Shown here: piece after piece, positions 1 through 9,970 of the stretch
Numbering within the stretch: the first letter of the stretch is position 1
Layout of the letters: every line of letters begins with the position of its first letter
NCBI GenBank assembly: GCA_963823675.1
Contig: CAWGMT010000004.1
Coordinates: 186,001-250,000, forward strand
Direction of reading: 5' to 3'
DNA: 64,000 nt
Source of the DNA: CAWGMT01 sp963823675
GTDB lineage: Bacteria > Planctomycetota > Planctomycetia > Isosphaerales > Isosphaeraceae
Notes under the pieces: model-generated
The model's database searches: none
What the model saw: the letters and a program-made list of their open reading frames with translations, nothing else
What the model was told of the DNA's origin: nothing
Translations under genes and position numbers: made by a program

Positions 1-645
1 CAGTGGCAGGGCGATCGCCCCCCAGAGGCCCCGATCCTCGGCGAATCGCCGCACGCCGGCCAGTTGCACGAGCCGCGCGTAGCTGCCGACGGCAAAAACG
101 GCCGCTCCCAGGCCATAGAGGACCTGGATCAGGCGATACACCGGGATCGAGTCCGGCGCTCCACACGCCCGCGCCAGGGCGTAGGTAAAGAGCGGAGCCC
201 CGGGTGTATACGTCATCGATTCGTTATTCTGCTGCGCCGTGTAGAGGGGATGGCCAACCCGGAACTTGACGATCTCATTGACAAAGTCGCCCTCGGCCCA
301 CATCAGAATGTCGGCAGGATACTCGACGTAATAGCTCACCCACGTGAGGTAAAAAGCCACGAGCGCCACGCCCGCCGCGGCCAGCACGATCAGGCCGGCG
401 CGCCGGGGGCTCGCGGCCCGGCGCTGGAACAGGAGATAGGCGCCGACCGGGAGAACGACCGCCGCGAGAGCGGTCAGCCCGGCCGCCTGGACCACGCGTT
501 CCGGCTCTGACGGCCATGCCGCATTCAATCCCCGGATGAGGGCCGCCCCGGCGGTCCCGGCCGCCATCGTGATCAAGCCGGGAATCACGAGCGCGACCGC
601 GGAACTCCCACTTCCGCGGCTACCCAATAGGGATTCGTCCAACAA
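1..645 (-). CDS. Membrane glycosyltransferase-like protein (GT-C/ArnT type), truncated by the window edge
   Basis: An open reading frame runs from a TTG at 645 (or 642) to the left edge without a stop, giving at least 214 codons; an in-frame TGA lies just upstream and a GGAG sits 6-7 bases before the TTG. The translation has a hydrophobic segment near residues 18-37, a second near 52-70 and a third near 82-98, followed by a soluble stretch with the motif MTYTPGAPLFTY and an acidic DILMWAEGDF. Alternating TM segments with an acidic first loop are typical of GT-C dolichyl-phosphate-mannose-type transferases, but the C-terminal part is missing, so the family call is inference. It follows the methyltransferase by 12 bases in the same operon. 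Confidence 0.55.
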   Translation of the reverse strand, partial: MLDESLLGSRGSGSSAVALVIPGLITMAAGTAGAALIRGLNAAWPSEPERVVQAAGLTALAAVVLPVGAYLLFQRRAASPRRAGLIVLAAAGVALVAFYLTWVSYYVEYPADILMWAEGDFVNEIVKFRVGHPLYTAQQNNESMTYTPGAPLFTYALARACGAPDSIPVYRLIQVLYGLGAAVFAVGSYARLVQLAGVRRFAEDRGLWGAIALPL

Positions 646-657
646 CGACCGCTCCGA

Positions 658-1452
658 TCACGACTTGACGGAGTATCCCAGCAACCTTCGCTGCCACCCC
701 AGGCCGCGGCCGCCGCCGACGAATGGGGGGATCGGCGAATCGAAGTGACTCGCCCACCAGTCCCGATCCTGAAACGGCCGGACAACCGGCGGCCGATCCA
801 CATCGTGTACGAACACCTTGCAGCCCGGACCAACCGACTTCCACAGCTTCTCCAGGCAAACCGTGACGGATTCCTCCAGATCGACGTCCAGGAACACGCA
901 CGCAATATCGACCCCCGCGAGCTGATCCAGGGTCTCCTGATACCACCCGGGAACGTAGCTCACCACGGCGGGATCTCCGTACCGCCTGACGTTATTCTCG
1001 ACTTGCTCGAGCCGGGATGCAAAATCCCCGCGCTGGAAGGCTTCCTTCTCGTCAACGCGATCCGAATCGCCAGGCGGAGGCAAGCCCTGGAATGAGTCAC
1101 AAACGACCAGTTGTCGATTGGCCGCTGTTGCCGCGAGGCTGAGTTTCGCCGTGCTCCCTCCCTGATAGCAACCGCACTCGACGATGACCCCGGGAATCGA
1201 CGGCGGCAGGGTCACGATCTCCTCGATGATGGCCAGCAATTCCCCCGGTGCGTGGATGCAGGGAACCCTCAGGTGGATCCAGAGCACCTGACCGGCCAGG
1301 CGGGCGCGCTTCCAGAAACCGCACCGGCGATCGCCCAGCCCTCGCGTGCAGAACGCCACATGGTATGGCAGCGAGAGCAGCACCAGCCAGAGCTGCCACC
1401 TCACGAAGAAGAGAATCTCTTGAATGAGCGTTCTCTGATTGCAGACTCTCAT
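658..1452 (-). CDS. TylF/MycF-like class I SAM-dependent methyltransferase
   Basis: The 264-residue protein contains a SAM-binding glycine motif VECGCYQGGSTAK near residue 92, an acidic VCDSFQGLP after the second strand and FLDVDLEESV near residue 185, followed by HDVDRPPVVRPF. This order matches macrocin O-methyltransferase (TylF) relatives, which methylate sugar hydroxyls and are common in polysaccharide clusters. The first 40 residues are hydrophobic and may associate with the membrane. Its start lies 10 bases after the upstream glycosyltransferase stop, so it is probably co-translated and probably modifies the glycan made by the locus. The exact substrate cannot be read from the sequence. 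Confidence 0.75.
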   Translation of the reverse strand: MRVCNQRTLIQEILFFVRWQLWLVLLSLPYHVAFCTRGLGDRRCGFWKRARLAGQVLWIHLRVPCIHAPGELLAIIEEIVTLPPSIPGVIVECGCYQGGSTAKLSLAATAANRQLVVCDSFQGLPPPGDSDRVDEKEAFQRGDFASRLEQVENNVRRYGDPAVVSYVPGWYQETLDQLAGVDIACVFLDVDLEESVTVCLEKLWKSVGPGCKVFVHDVDRPPVVRPFQDRDWWASHFDSPIPPFVGGGRGLGWQRRLLGYSVKS

Positions 1453-1462
1453 GGCGCGGTTC

Positions 1463-2710
1463 TCACAATACCTTGGACACGTCGGTGCCTGCTCGTTTGT
1501 GCTGCCCCCACAAGTGGAAGACGACGCCCAGGGCCAGCGCCAGGCCGCAGTACAAGAAGTAGATCAGGTGCAAGGGCAAGAGCAGGGCCAGCAAGAGCAG
1601 GCGGCGCTTGCCAAGGAAGAACGCATAAAAGCGAAAATTGATCGCGATGATGCCGATAATCAGACCAAGCGGCACGAGCTGCCAGGTCGTGAAGACGTGG
1701 ATGCTCCACATCAGCGTAGCGAGAGCCGCGAGCGCTGCCACCAGGCGGACGACCGTGGAAAAGCGCCTCTGGATGGACCAGTAGTCGGCGACAGAGATGA
1801 TCAGGAAGACAACGATCGGCACCCAGAAGAGATGCCGGTAGCGCACCATGGCGACCCCGAACGTCAACAAGAGGCCGTACGCGAGCACCACGCTGATCCG
1901 CTGCGAAACCTTGGTGTTCAGGTCGTTGGTCACGCTCCCCTCGCGCAGCATCAGCTCGGTCCACGGAACGCCGCGATCCCGGACGTCGGTTTTGATGATG
2001 CTCCAGAGGGTCCAGCGTTTCAGATGGGTCACCTGCATGCGCTTGTTGAGCATGATCCGGTGGCCGGCCGCGTGCAATCGCCTGCCGAGCTCGATGTCCT
2101 CGATGGAGGGACGCTCGTACCGGGCGCTGAAGCCGCCCATCTTCGAGAACACCGAGCGGCGAACGGCGCCGCATCCGCTCCAGAACGTCGTCGCCCGCTC
2201 GTCGCTGTCCTGATGCACGAAATGATGGAACAGGTTCTTGTACGCCGAGAGCACGTTTTCGGCCGTGGGCTGCGTGTCGTAAGAGCCGAACGCCGCATCC
2301 AGGTCCGGGTCCCGCACGAACGTATCGTGCAACTCCTGGAGCGTCTCGGGGTGAACGCAGACATCGGAGTCCAGAAAGAACAGATACTCTCCCCGGGCCA
2401 TCTCGGCGCCGCGGTTGCGCGCCCCCGCGGGGCCGCGGCGGCTCCCAAGCCGCAGCACCTTCGCGCCCAGATCGGCGGCGACCTGGGCGGTCTCGTCAGT
2501 CGACGCATCATCCACCACGATCACTTCGTAGCTCGTGTAGGTCGAGGCGAACAGGCGCTCCAGGCACAGCCGCAGCTCCTGGGGATTGTTGCGCACGGGC
2601 ACGACGACCGAAATGAGCGGCGCGCTCGCGTCCACTTCCGGAGTATCTTGGGAGCTTTGCTCTGCGCTCACCGGCTCGATAGGCAGTGATTCGATGGCCG
2701 TGATTTCCAT
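1463..2710 (-). CDS. Family 2 glycosyltransferase with C-terminal membrane segments
   Basis: A 415-residue GT2 enzyme. The GT-A fold signature is clear: SVVVPVRNN near residue 34, VVDDAS near 65, the DXD-type FFLDSDV near 114 and the catalytic-region acidic motif IEDIELGRRL near 200. The C-terminal 180 residues hold five or six hydrophobic segments, so it is an inner-membrane transferase using a nucleotide-sugar donor on a lipid-linked acceptor. The ATG at 2710 is preceded by AGGGA. It lies 131 bases downstream of the flippase gene in the same orientation. Donor and acceptor are unknown. Confidence 0.85.
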   Translation of the reverse strand: MEITAIESLPIEPVSAEQSSQDTPEVDASAPLISVVVPVRNNPQELRLCLERLFASTYTSYEVIVVDDASTDETAQVAADLGAKVLRLGSRRGPAGARNRGAEMARGEYLFFLDSDVCVHPETLQELHDTFVRDPDLDAAFGSYDTQPTAENVLSAYKNLFHHFVHQDSDERATTFWSGCGAVRRSVFSKMGGFSARYERPSIEDIELGRRLHAAGHRIMLNKRMQVTHLKRWTLWSIIKTDVRDRGVPWTELMLREGSVTNDLNTKVSQRISVVLAYGLLLTFGVAMVRYRHLFWVPIVVFLIISVADYWSIQRRFSTVVRLVAALAALATLMWSIHVFTTWQLVPLGLIIGIIAINFRFYAFFLGKRRLLLLALLLPLHLIYFLYCGLALALGVVFHLWGQHKRAGTDVSKVL

Positions 2711-2841
2711 GACCGTTCAATTCCCTGGGCACCGTTGCCGAAGACAGACGCTGTTTTGATCCTGGGTATAACGCACGCCGATTGATCCACCCCGGGCCCA
2801 TCCGGCGACAGTTGTCGCCGGTCTGCGAATCGACCGCTTCA

Positions 2842-4362
2842 TCAGGCCGAGATCGGTCCCTGGAAATCCAGGCTCTCGCCGCCTCGCGGTGTTCCGAGCG
2901 GCGTGGCCGGCTCCAGGCGGACCGGCCGCAGCCGCCAGCGGAGCGGGCCGCCGACTTCGTACAGGACCAGGAGCGAAAGATACACGACGGTCGCGCCGGC
3001 CGCGGCTAGCCAGATCCCGAATCCCAAGAGGCTGCGGGCGGCCAGTCCGGCGACGGCAAGCCCGGAGCAGGCCGGCAAGACCCGGGCCAGAGCCGGGACC
3101 GGGACCGAGCCCTCACGGGCCGCGGCATGAGCCAGGACCAGGACCACGAGCGCCGAGGCCACAAGCGCCACGGCCGCCGAGAAGGCCCCGTGCGACGGTA
3201 TCAAGAGCACGCCGAGGCCGACGGCAACCGCCGCACCGATCGCGTTGCAGCGAAACTCCAGGCGCTCGTGGTCGCAGGCGATCAGGGCGTAGCGATAATG
3301 GCCGCTGACCAGAGCCAGAGGCACGGCCCAGATGAGCACGGCGAGCAGCCGGCCGGCCGGCCGGTAGGCCTCGCCATAGGCCAGGGCGATCAGGTCATCA
3401 GCCAGGAGCGTCACCAGAAGCGCCGCCAGGCCCCCGGCCCAGGATGTGAGGCCCAGCGACGGGCCCAGGAGCACCCGCAGGTCCTTGCCCGGGGCCGCGG
3501 CGGTCCGGCAGATCGCCGGCAAAAGGTTGTAAAAATACATCCAGACGAACGTATGCAGCGCCATGACGATCCGATGGGAAGCCGTGAACTGGCCGAGCGA
3601 TTGATCGGCAACCCAGAGTCCCAGGAAGACCGTCGCCAGGTACCACAAAGCGGCCCAGGAAACCTGGCTCAGCCCGATCGGCCACGAACTGCCCAGATGC
3701 CCGACCAGGTCGGCTGCACGTGGGGGCCACTCGGCGATGGTCGCCAGGAGGTCCGACCGCGCCGCCCAGACGCAAAGCCCCGAGGACGCCAGGAGTGCGA
3801 TGCACTCGAAAACGCCAATCGTCACCAGCGTGGTGTCGGGCCGCAGGCAGAAGAAGATCAACCCGGCGAAGACCCCGTAGCGGACGACCGAGGCCGCCGC
3901 CACCCACTGCATTTTCCCCCGGCCCTGGAACAGCCATTGAAGCTGCAAGGGGGCCAGCAGAAAGCCGAGTCCATAGACCGCCAGCAGGATCCTGACGGGC
4001 GCCGGCAAGGCCGGCAAGGTTGCGATCAAGACGGCGAATGACCCCACGGCCAGCAGCATGCGCAGGGTCGCGATGCCTGCCAGCAGCCTCGGGACCGGGA
4101 AACGGCCCCTGGCAATTTCGCGCGCGCCGTAGGACCCGAGCCCGCAGTCAGCCGGCAGCGTGAAGAAAATGATCAGGGCCAGCACGAATTCCAGGCTGCC
4201 GTAACGCTCCGGCCCCAGCAGGCGGCCGATCCTGGTGAAGGCAATGAAGCAAAATACCTTCGCCGCCAGCTCCCCGCCACTCAGGAGCAGCATACCCTGG
4301 ACCAGCCGCTCGCGGACGGGCGGCTGGTCTGTCTGGGCGGTCGTCTCCGCGCGAGAGTCCAT
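2842..4362 (-). CDS. Wzx-type polysaccharide flippase (MOP superfamily)
   Basis: About 506 residues with 12-14 predicted membrane segments. The N-terminal pattern [19 protein letters not shown] then [16 protein letters not shown], and the later [13 protein letters not shown], are characteristic of oligosaccharide flippases that translocate lipid-linked repeat units to the outer face of the inner membrane. I place the start at the ATG at 4362, one base after the radical SAM stop codon (TGA, c, ATG). The open frame extends upstream to 4905 only because the radical SAM gene is read in this frame between two apparent indels; the upstream 180 residues are radical SAM C-terminal sequence, not flippase. 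Confidence 0.8.
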   Translation of the reverse strand: MDSRAETTAQTDQPPVRERLVQGMLLLSGGELAAKVFCFIAFTRIGRLLGPERYGSLEFVLALIIFFTLPADCGLGSYGAREIARGRFPVPRLLAGIATLRMLLAVGSFAVLIATLPALPAPVRILLAVYGLGFLLAPLQLQWLFQGRGKMQWVAAASVVRYGVFAGLIFFCLRPDTTLVTIGVFECIALLASSGLCVWAARSDLLATIAEWPPRAADLVGHLGSSWPIGLSQVSWAALWYLATVFLGLWVADQSLGQFTASHRIVMALHTFVWMYFYNLLPAICRTAAAPGKDLRVLLGPSLGLTSWAGGLAALLVTLLADDLIALAYGEAYRPAGRLLAVLIWAVPLALVSGHYRYALIACDHERLEFRCNAIGAAVAVGLGVLLIPSHGAFSAAVALVASALVVLVLAHAAAREGSVPVPALARVLPACSGLAVAGLAARSLLGFGIWLAAAGATVVYLSLLVLYEVGGPLRWRLRPVRLEPATPLGTPRGGESLDFQGPISA

Positions 4363-4363
4363 G

Positions 4364-5575
4364 TCAGTCCGGTGGCTCGGAGAGGATCGGCAGCTGCCAC
4401 CTGATCCGGCTTCCACTCGGAAGCCGAGGCGAGCGCCGTGCTTGACTCGCAGCGGGCCCAGGGCATCGAGCGGGACGAAAGCCCGCTCCTCGAGGGCCAA
4501 GGGCGGAGCGGCCCGCCACGGCTTGGCCCCGATCATCGCGCGCAGCAGTTGAATCGGCTGATAGACGATGCTCGGCCAGAGGAAAACCTCGTTCGTGCAG
4601 TGACACTCCTTGGCCCGGATCGACTTCCGCAGATCACGCGCCCGCGCCGCCCCCCAGATCTCGGGGAACGAATGCCGGCGGAGATTGCCGATCGGTTCGT
4701 GGTTCTCGCAGACGCTGACGTCGCCGTTGGCATAGACGACCGCGCTCAAGACTCCCGCCCGGCAGGGGACCACCTGCGTCTGTTTCGCCGCCGTCCTGCC
4801 CTTGGCCCATTGCAAGATCGGCTCGACGCTCGCACCGTACCGCCCGTGCTCCCGGACACCCCACAGCCGCTGGACGTACTCGTAGAGTTCCTTGTATTCC
4901 TGCAAGCCGCGGGCTCTCGAGCGCCGGGTTCTTGCGGTCGCCCCGGATCATGGCCAGATTGTGATGGTCCATCTGGGGGCAGCGCTCGAACAGGTACGTG
5001 GTCAACCGACGAATCTCGTCCATGTTGACGTTCGTCGCCGTCGAGATCGCGTGGATCCGCAGCCGCGGATCGCTCTTCTGGACCTCGGCCAGGGCGTCGT
5101 AGGTGTCGATCGATTTCGCGAAACCGTCACGCTGCCCGCGGAACCGATCGTGAAACTCGGGCATGCCGTCCAGCGAATGCTCGACCACGAAGAGGTCGAG
5201 GTCCTTCTCCTCCAGGATCGCCTTGACGTGCCGGATGGTCCGCTCCTTGAACGTGCCGTTGGTCGGTACGTAAATCTGACGAACGCCGTTATGCCGGATG
5301 AATTGCTGGCAAATGTCGGAGAACTCCGGCCGGAGAAACGGCTCGCCCCCTGAGAGGTTGAGGTTCTCGATCCGGCCCAGCGATCGCGACAGCCCGACGA
5401 TCTCCTCGAACGTGAGGTCGTCCTTGCTGTTCAAGCTGCGCCAGTAGAAGCAGTGCTCGCATTTCTGATTGCAGATCGAATTGATGAAGAATATGAAGAA
5501 GGGCGGCGACGGCGCGCCCAGGTAATTCTTGCAGGTGATCCGCGCGTGTCGGACGGCTCGCGACCAGAAATTCAT
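4364..5575 (-). CDS. Radical SAM/SPASM-like enzyme, frameshifted twice in this sequence
   Basis: The N-terminal part from ATG 5575 carries the 4Fe-4S motif CNQKCEHC near residue 36 and the SGGEP motif near residue 77, defining a radical SAM enzyme. Around 4913 one extra base throws the frame; the protein continues in another frame with [19 protein letters not shown] and CHCTNE, which look like SPASM auxiliary-cluster cysteines. Around 4400 the original frame resumes and ends at TGA 4364 after [11 protein letters not shown]. Codon third positions stay GC-rich across the switches, so two compensating indels are more likely than decay. The ATG overlaps the deacetylase stop (ATGA at 5572-5575). 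Its substrate is unknown; related enzymes act on peptides or lipid-linked intermediates. Confidence 0.75.
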
Positions 5576-6387
5576 GACGTGCTCCCTGCTGACTCTGCCC
5601 GCCTCGGGTTAACGATCGGCATCCTGCGGAGACCGCGCAAGAGCCGTCGGGCCAGAAGAAAAGTTTTTGCGTCCCCGCGCAAGAATGCCGCCCAGCGCCG
5701 GGGGTCCCGGAAATACCACATCTCGATTCGGGGAATCGTGTACGGATCCGACCCGTTTCGGGCCTGGGCCAATTCGGTCGCTGACGGCCTGCCGGTAGCT
5801 GCCGGCGCACCAGGTCCAGAACCGCGGCACTGGATCGACCGAACGGGGCCGCGAAGCTGGTGACCAGGCGTGCGAGCCGCTCCTCGATCATCGCTTTGGG
5901 CCTGAGAACTTCGTCAGCCAGTAGATCGCCCTCAATCTGGGTGAGATCTCGGTGTGTCACCCCGTGGGCGCCGAAATCCACCCCGGCCTCCGCCAGCTCC
6001 GCGACCGTCGCCCAGTCCATCAACCGCTCGGTCCCTCCGCGGCGACGCGCGTTCCCAACGATCCGTCCCGCCAACGTGGCCCACCGGCAGGAAAACCGTC
6101 ACCGGCCATCGCCGCCGCTTGAGCTCGGGGAACGCGGTCGTCGCGAAGTCGAGGAAACCATCATCGAAAGTCAAGACCGTCGACCGCGGCGGCAGGTCGC
6201 GCAAGCCCCGGATCCATTCCCCCAGCTCCAAGAGCGAGACGACCTGGTATCCCGACTCCTCCAGGATGGCCATCTGCCGCTGGAAGACCTCGGGCGCAAT
6301 GCGAGTCGGGCCGGAACCGTCCGAGATCGAGTGATACATCAGCACGGGGACCGATCCCTGGGACGGCGCCTTGGTCGCTCCGCTCAC
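5572..6387 (-). CDS. Polysaccharide deacetylase (carbohydrate esterase 4), frameshifted
   Basis: Homology runs through three reading frames. It begins at GTG 6387, overlapping the GT4 stop (GTGA). The first part has [10 protein letters not shown] and the metal-binding [10 protein letters not shown] of the NodB fold; after an indel near 6050 the frame changes and gives [10 protein letters not shown] (the HxxxH motif) and AAPFGRSS; after further indels near 5800 and 5780 it ends with [19 protein letters not shown], terminating at 5572. All NodB motifs are present, so the ancestral gene encoded a complete enzyme of about 270 residues that N-deacetylates cell-surface glycans. At least three single-base indels are needed to restore it, with no nonsense changes, which favours sequence error. 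Confidence 0.75.
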
Positions 6388-7679
6388 GTGACGGCCTCCT
6401 CCATGACGACAGCCTCTTTCGGAGACGCGCTCGACCACGGTATCTCGCCGAACTTCCGGGTCGCGATCCGGCTGATCAGATCGAAATAGCGCTCCAGATG
6501 GGCCTCGCGGGTCCATTTTGCCGTGAAGGCAAGATAGCCGCTGTTCCCCAGCTCATCCCGCAACTGCGAGTCTGCCGCCAGGCGTCGCACGGCTGCAAGC
6601 AGCTCGGCATCGTCATCGTAGAGGAGGCCGCCCCCGCTCTCGTGGATGACTTCGGGGAGGGGCCCGATATTGCGTGCGACCACCGGCGTCCGCCGCGCGA
6701 AAGCCTCGAGGCTGATCATGCAGAATGTCTCGTAGGTCAAGGAGGAGACGATGCTGGCAATCGCGTGGTGGTAGAGGGCCCCGAGCGCGCGCTGCGGCAG
6801 GGCGCCCAGGAACTTGATGCGCGGGTTCGACCCCGCCAGCGCCCGCAGCTCGTTCTCATAGTTGCCGGTCCCCGCGATCAGCAGGTCGGCCTCGTGGACG
6901 CCGGCCCAGAGCGGGATCACCGTCTGGAGCCCCTTGATCCGCTCCAGCCGGCCGACGAACAGGAAATACGGGCGCTCGTGCGGGCGCGGGCCCGGCCGCT
7001 GCCAGTCTTGATCCACCCGGTCCAGGAAGTGGGGCAGATGCTCCAGCGGCCGCCAGAAACCCCGCTCGGCGTGCATCGCGGCCGTGAACCGGCTCGGAGC
7101 GACGAAAGCGTCCACATGCCGGCTCGCTCGCTCCAGCATTCCGGTATACCGCCACAGTTGCGGCGGGCGGCGACCGTGCAGGATGCAGCGCAGGCATTCG
7201 GGCTTCGCGCAGGGGGCACGATCGAACTTCCACAATACGTGCATGGGACAGACCAGCCAGTGCTCATGCGTGGTATAAAGCTTGACGGTTCGCCGATTCG
7301 GCGTGTCCATCGCCAGCACGCCGGGGCCCAAAAGGGACGTGTTGTGGTAATGGATGACGTCGTAGTCGTGTTCGCGCAGCAGCCGGCGGATCGTGCCGCG
7401 CTTCAGGATCGGGTGGCCGGTCTGCTGGGTCAAGAGGGGCGAGAGCCATCCCAGGCCGCTGCGTAATTCGTGCCGCCTTACGTTCGGATGCTCGTCGACG
7501 GCAAAGGGCGGCGGCCCCGCATGGAACATGTGGTAGGAGTCGACACAGTGAACGACGTCGACGTGATGGCCGAGGTCGCCGAGCGCATGGCAGAGCCGGT
7601 AAAGGTACAGGGCGTCTCCACCGAAGCTATACGGCGGGTAGAAGGTCGTCAGGTGGAGAAACTTGAGGGGGCGGTTCAT
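6384..7679 (-). CDS. Family 4 glycosyltransferase
   Basis: A GT-B glycosyltransferase of 431 residues. The N-terminal domain starts with FLHLTTFYPPYSFGGDALY, the glycine-rich acceptor-side loop of GT4 enzymes; the C-terminal domain has FVGRLERIKGL, the E-x7-E region SLEAFARRTPVVA and SGGGLLYDDD. I chose ATG 7679 rather than the longer frame to 7733 because it overlaps the preceding gene's stop as ATGA (7676-7679) and because family homology begins there. A cysteine-rich internal stretch near residues 160-190 (CPMHVLW, CAKPECLRCILHGR) matches the mid-domain cysteines of some group 1 transferases. It adds a retained-configuration sugar to the growing unit; the sugar is unknown. Confidence 0.85.
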   Translation of the reverse strand: MNRPLKFLHLTTFYPPYSFGGDALYLYRLCHALGDLGHHVDVVHCVDSYHMFHAGPPPFAVDEHPNVRRHELRSGLGWLSPLLTQQTGHPILKRGTIRRLLREHDYDVIHYHNTSLLGPGVLAMDTPNRRTVKLYTTHEHWLVCPMHVLWKFDRAPCAKPECLRCILHGRRPPQLWRYTGMLERASRHVDAFVAPSRFTAAMHAERGFWRPLEHLPHFLDRVDQDWQRPGPRPHERPYFLFVGRLERIKGLQTVIPLWAGVHEADLLIAGTGNYENELRALAGSNPRIKFLGALPQRALGALYHHAIASIVSSLTYETFCMISLEAFARRTPVVARNIGPLPEVIHESGGGLLYDDDAELLAAVRRLAADSQLRDELGNSGYLAFTAKWTREAHLERYFDLISRIATRKFGEIPWSSASPKEAVVMEEAVT

Positions 7680-8975
7680 CGCTCCACCACCTCCTGTATG
7701 ACCGACTGCAATTGCCTGGCGGCCGCGTCCCACGTCAGCCGCCGCGCGGCGGCCAGGCCGGCGGCGCTCATCCGGGCCTGAAGCGGCTCCGAGGCGAGGA
7801 CCTCCAAAAGCGCCCGCTCGAGTTGCTCGGACGACTCGGGATCGGCATACAGCCCCCCTTCTCCGAGCAAGGCGGGCAAGGGGCTGGCGGTCGTCGCGAT
7901 CACGGGACAGCCGCAGGCGGCGGCCTCGACCGCCGGCAGGCCGAACCCCTCCATGAGCGAGGGCAGAACGAGCACGGTCGAACGGTTGAGCAAGACGACA
8001 AGCTCCTCGTCCGGCAAGTAGCCGGTGAATTTAACCCGGCCTTCGATGCCGAGCTCCGCGACCAGGGCCCGGATGGTCCCGATGTGGGAGTGGAACACCT
8101 CGCGGGCGAATTCCCCAACCATGACGAGCCGGACGTCTTCGAGCTCGGGATGCCCGGACACGCTCGCGAACACCCGCACGAGCCGTTCGAGATTCTTGTG
8201 GGGACCAAACCCACCCACGTACGTCACCGTCCGGCCCGCGCCGGCCAGCCCGAGCGACTCCAGCCGCGGGCTCGGCTCGGGCCGGTCCAGGCGGCGGAAG
8301 ATCGGGTCGCTGGCCTCGCCCACGACCGCGACGCGGTCGGCCGAAAGGCCGTACCGCTCGATGATCTTGCCGCGGGAATAGTCGGAGACCGTCGCCAGCG
8401 CGTCGGCCTGCATGCGCCCGAGCGCCACCTTCATTTTCCAGAACAGCCGCGACCGCAGCTTGGGCACGGTCAGCTCCGGGAAGGTCTCGGCAATGACATC
8501 GTGGATGAAGACGATCTTCCGGGCACGCGAGAAGACCGGGACAAAGCTGTAGATTGTCGGAAAGATCAGGACATCGAGCCGCCGGTCGGACATCGCGCGG
8601 CTGGCACGCGGTCATGTCCAGAAGCGACCGGTGCCCGAGCGCGGAGGCGGCGAGGCTGGTCGGCTTCCGGCTGGACATGAACGACAGCTTCGCCTTCGCA
8701 CTCGGCGGCTCGAACCGGGGCGGCGCGTCGAAGAACAGCGTGTAGCGGTTTTCGTCGTCAATTCGCAAGAGAGCCGAAAGCAACGCCCGGGCGTGGCGGC
8801 CGTAGCCGCGGTCGTTGTTCCAGCAAGTCGCGTCAATACCGATCTCGAGCGAGCGCGGGCCGGCCACACCCGGCGCCGGGGCGAGTCCGACGGCTGTTCC
8901 GAGGTGAGCATCGCACTCTCGCCGGTCGCGGAAACGGATCGAGTCACTGTCGAGGGCCCGCTGATCTTGAGTCAA
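7676..8975 (-). CDS. Family 4 glycosyltransferase, one frameshift
   Basis: The N-terminal half, from TTG 8975 or possibly GTG 8867, contains IGIDATCWNNDRGYGRHA, a typical GT4 opening that binds the acceptor. Near 8605 a single-base indel shifts the frame, and the remainder (from about 8593) carries IVFIHDVIAETFPE, YVGGFGPHKNLERL, the EGFGLPAVEAAACGCPV E-x7-E region and a normal C-terminus. Together they form a complete protein of about 390-430 residues similar to mannosyltransferase/trehalose-type GT4 enzymes. The stop overlaps the next gene's ATG (7676-7679). The start is uncertain because neither candidate has a strong ribosome binding site. Confidence 0.78.
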
Positions 8976-8983
8976 TCTCAGGG

Positions 8984-9970
8984 CTAGGGTGCCGGAGAGG
9001 CGGTTGTTTCAGGACATCGCGCAGGAGACGACGCGATCGACGCGGCGCGGCCCGTGGCGTAGCCCACGAATTCGCCATAGGCCCAGACCAGATTCAAGAG
9101 GAAAACCAGCGGCAGGCACGCGGCGAATTTCGCCCGCGAGCGCCCCCGCGAGAAGGCGATGCGCCCTAGCCGCAAGGTCAAGAGGAACGGGAGCACGAAA
9201 CTGAAGGCGGCGTAGACCGCCCGCCGCGCGAGCGGGGCGCCGAGCACGCGCGCCCATGCGAAGGAGCGGCCCCAGACATAACGTTCCCGCAGCGAATCGC
9301 CCAGGCTCAGGCCGCTCCGCGCCTGCCAGACCAGGGCGCTGGGCGTCAACCAGATCTGGTATCCCGCCTCGATGAGCGCGCGATGCACGACGGTCTCGCG
9401 ATAGTCGCTCTCCCAGGCGCCGCGGACGGCTTCGAGCGCCTCGCGGCGATAGGCCACGTTACTGTCGCTGACGTAATGGGCCGGCCCCTCGGGCACTGGA
9501 TTCTGGTAGCGGCCAAAATCACAGAAGTAAACCGCCCAGTTCAAGAGCTGGGGCGATCCGCAATCGACCGCGCCGCCGATGGCGGCGACCTCGGGATGCG
9601 ATTCGAGCGCGTCCACCAGCGCGCGGCACCAGCGTGGGGCCTGCACGGCATGGTCCTCGGTGAGCGCCACGTATCGACCGCGAGCGGCCAGAAGCCCGAT
9701 CGTGCGCAGCGTGTCGTGGTGCTCGCGGCTGGCGCCGGCGCGCGCCGCCGCCGAGTCGAGCCCGCGGGCGTGCAGGAAGCGGACCGCCGGATACTCTTGC
9801 TCCAGTCGGGTGACCGCGACGCACGGGTCGTCAAACGGGACCAGGATCTCGAAGGCCGGCGGGCCCTCCTGGCCGTGAAGGGCCTCCAGGCAAGCCGCCA
9901 GGTCCTCCACGCGGCCGGAGATCAGCCCTACGACGACCGAGAGTAGGGGAGCAGTGTCGATCATCGTCAT
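8984..9970 (-). CDS. Family 2 glycosyltransferase with C-terminal membrane segments
   Basis: Starting at ATG 9970 (the frame is open further upstream only by accident), the 328-residue protein has LLSVVVGLISG, FEILVPFDDP, the acidic pocket ALTEDHAVQ and SDSNVAYRR, then a hydrophobic C-terminus with about three segments. This matches a GT2 subgroup found as tandem pairs in polysaccharide loci. Its ATG overlaps the stop of the preceding paralogue as ATGA (9967-9970), and the two share the same domain order (YFSEYNNY/YFCDFGRYQ, GANIAYQR/SDSNVAYRR), so they probably arose by tandem duplication and act in sequence on one acceptor. Confidence 0.8.
   Translation of the reverse strand: MTMIDTAPLLSVVVGLISGRVEDLAACLEALHGQEGPPAFEILVPFDDPCVAVTRLEQEYPAVRFLHARGLDSAAARAGASREHHDTLRTIGLLAARGRYVALTEDHAVQAPRWCRALVDALESHPEVAAIGGAVDCGSPQLLNWAVYFCDFGRYQNPVPEGPAHYVSDSNVAYRREALEAVRGAWESDYRETVVHRALIEAGYQIWLTPSALVWQARSGLSLGDSLRERYVWGRSFAWARVLGAPLARRAVYAAFSFVLPFLLTLRLGRIAFSRGRSRAKFAACLPLVFLLNLVWAYGEFVGYATGRAASIASSPARCPETTASPAP

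Noticed and set aside
1439..2689. 416-residue plus-strand open frame opposite the GT2 gene
   Set aside because: Shadow frame; the minus strand shows a complete GT2 with membrane segments.
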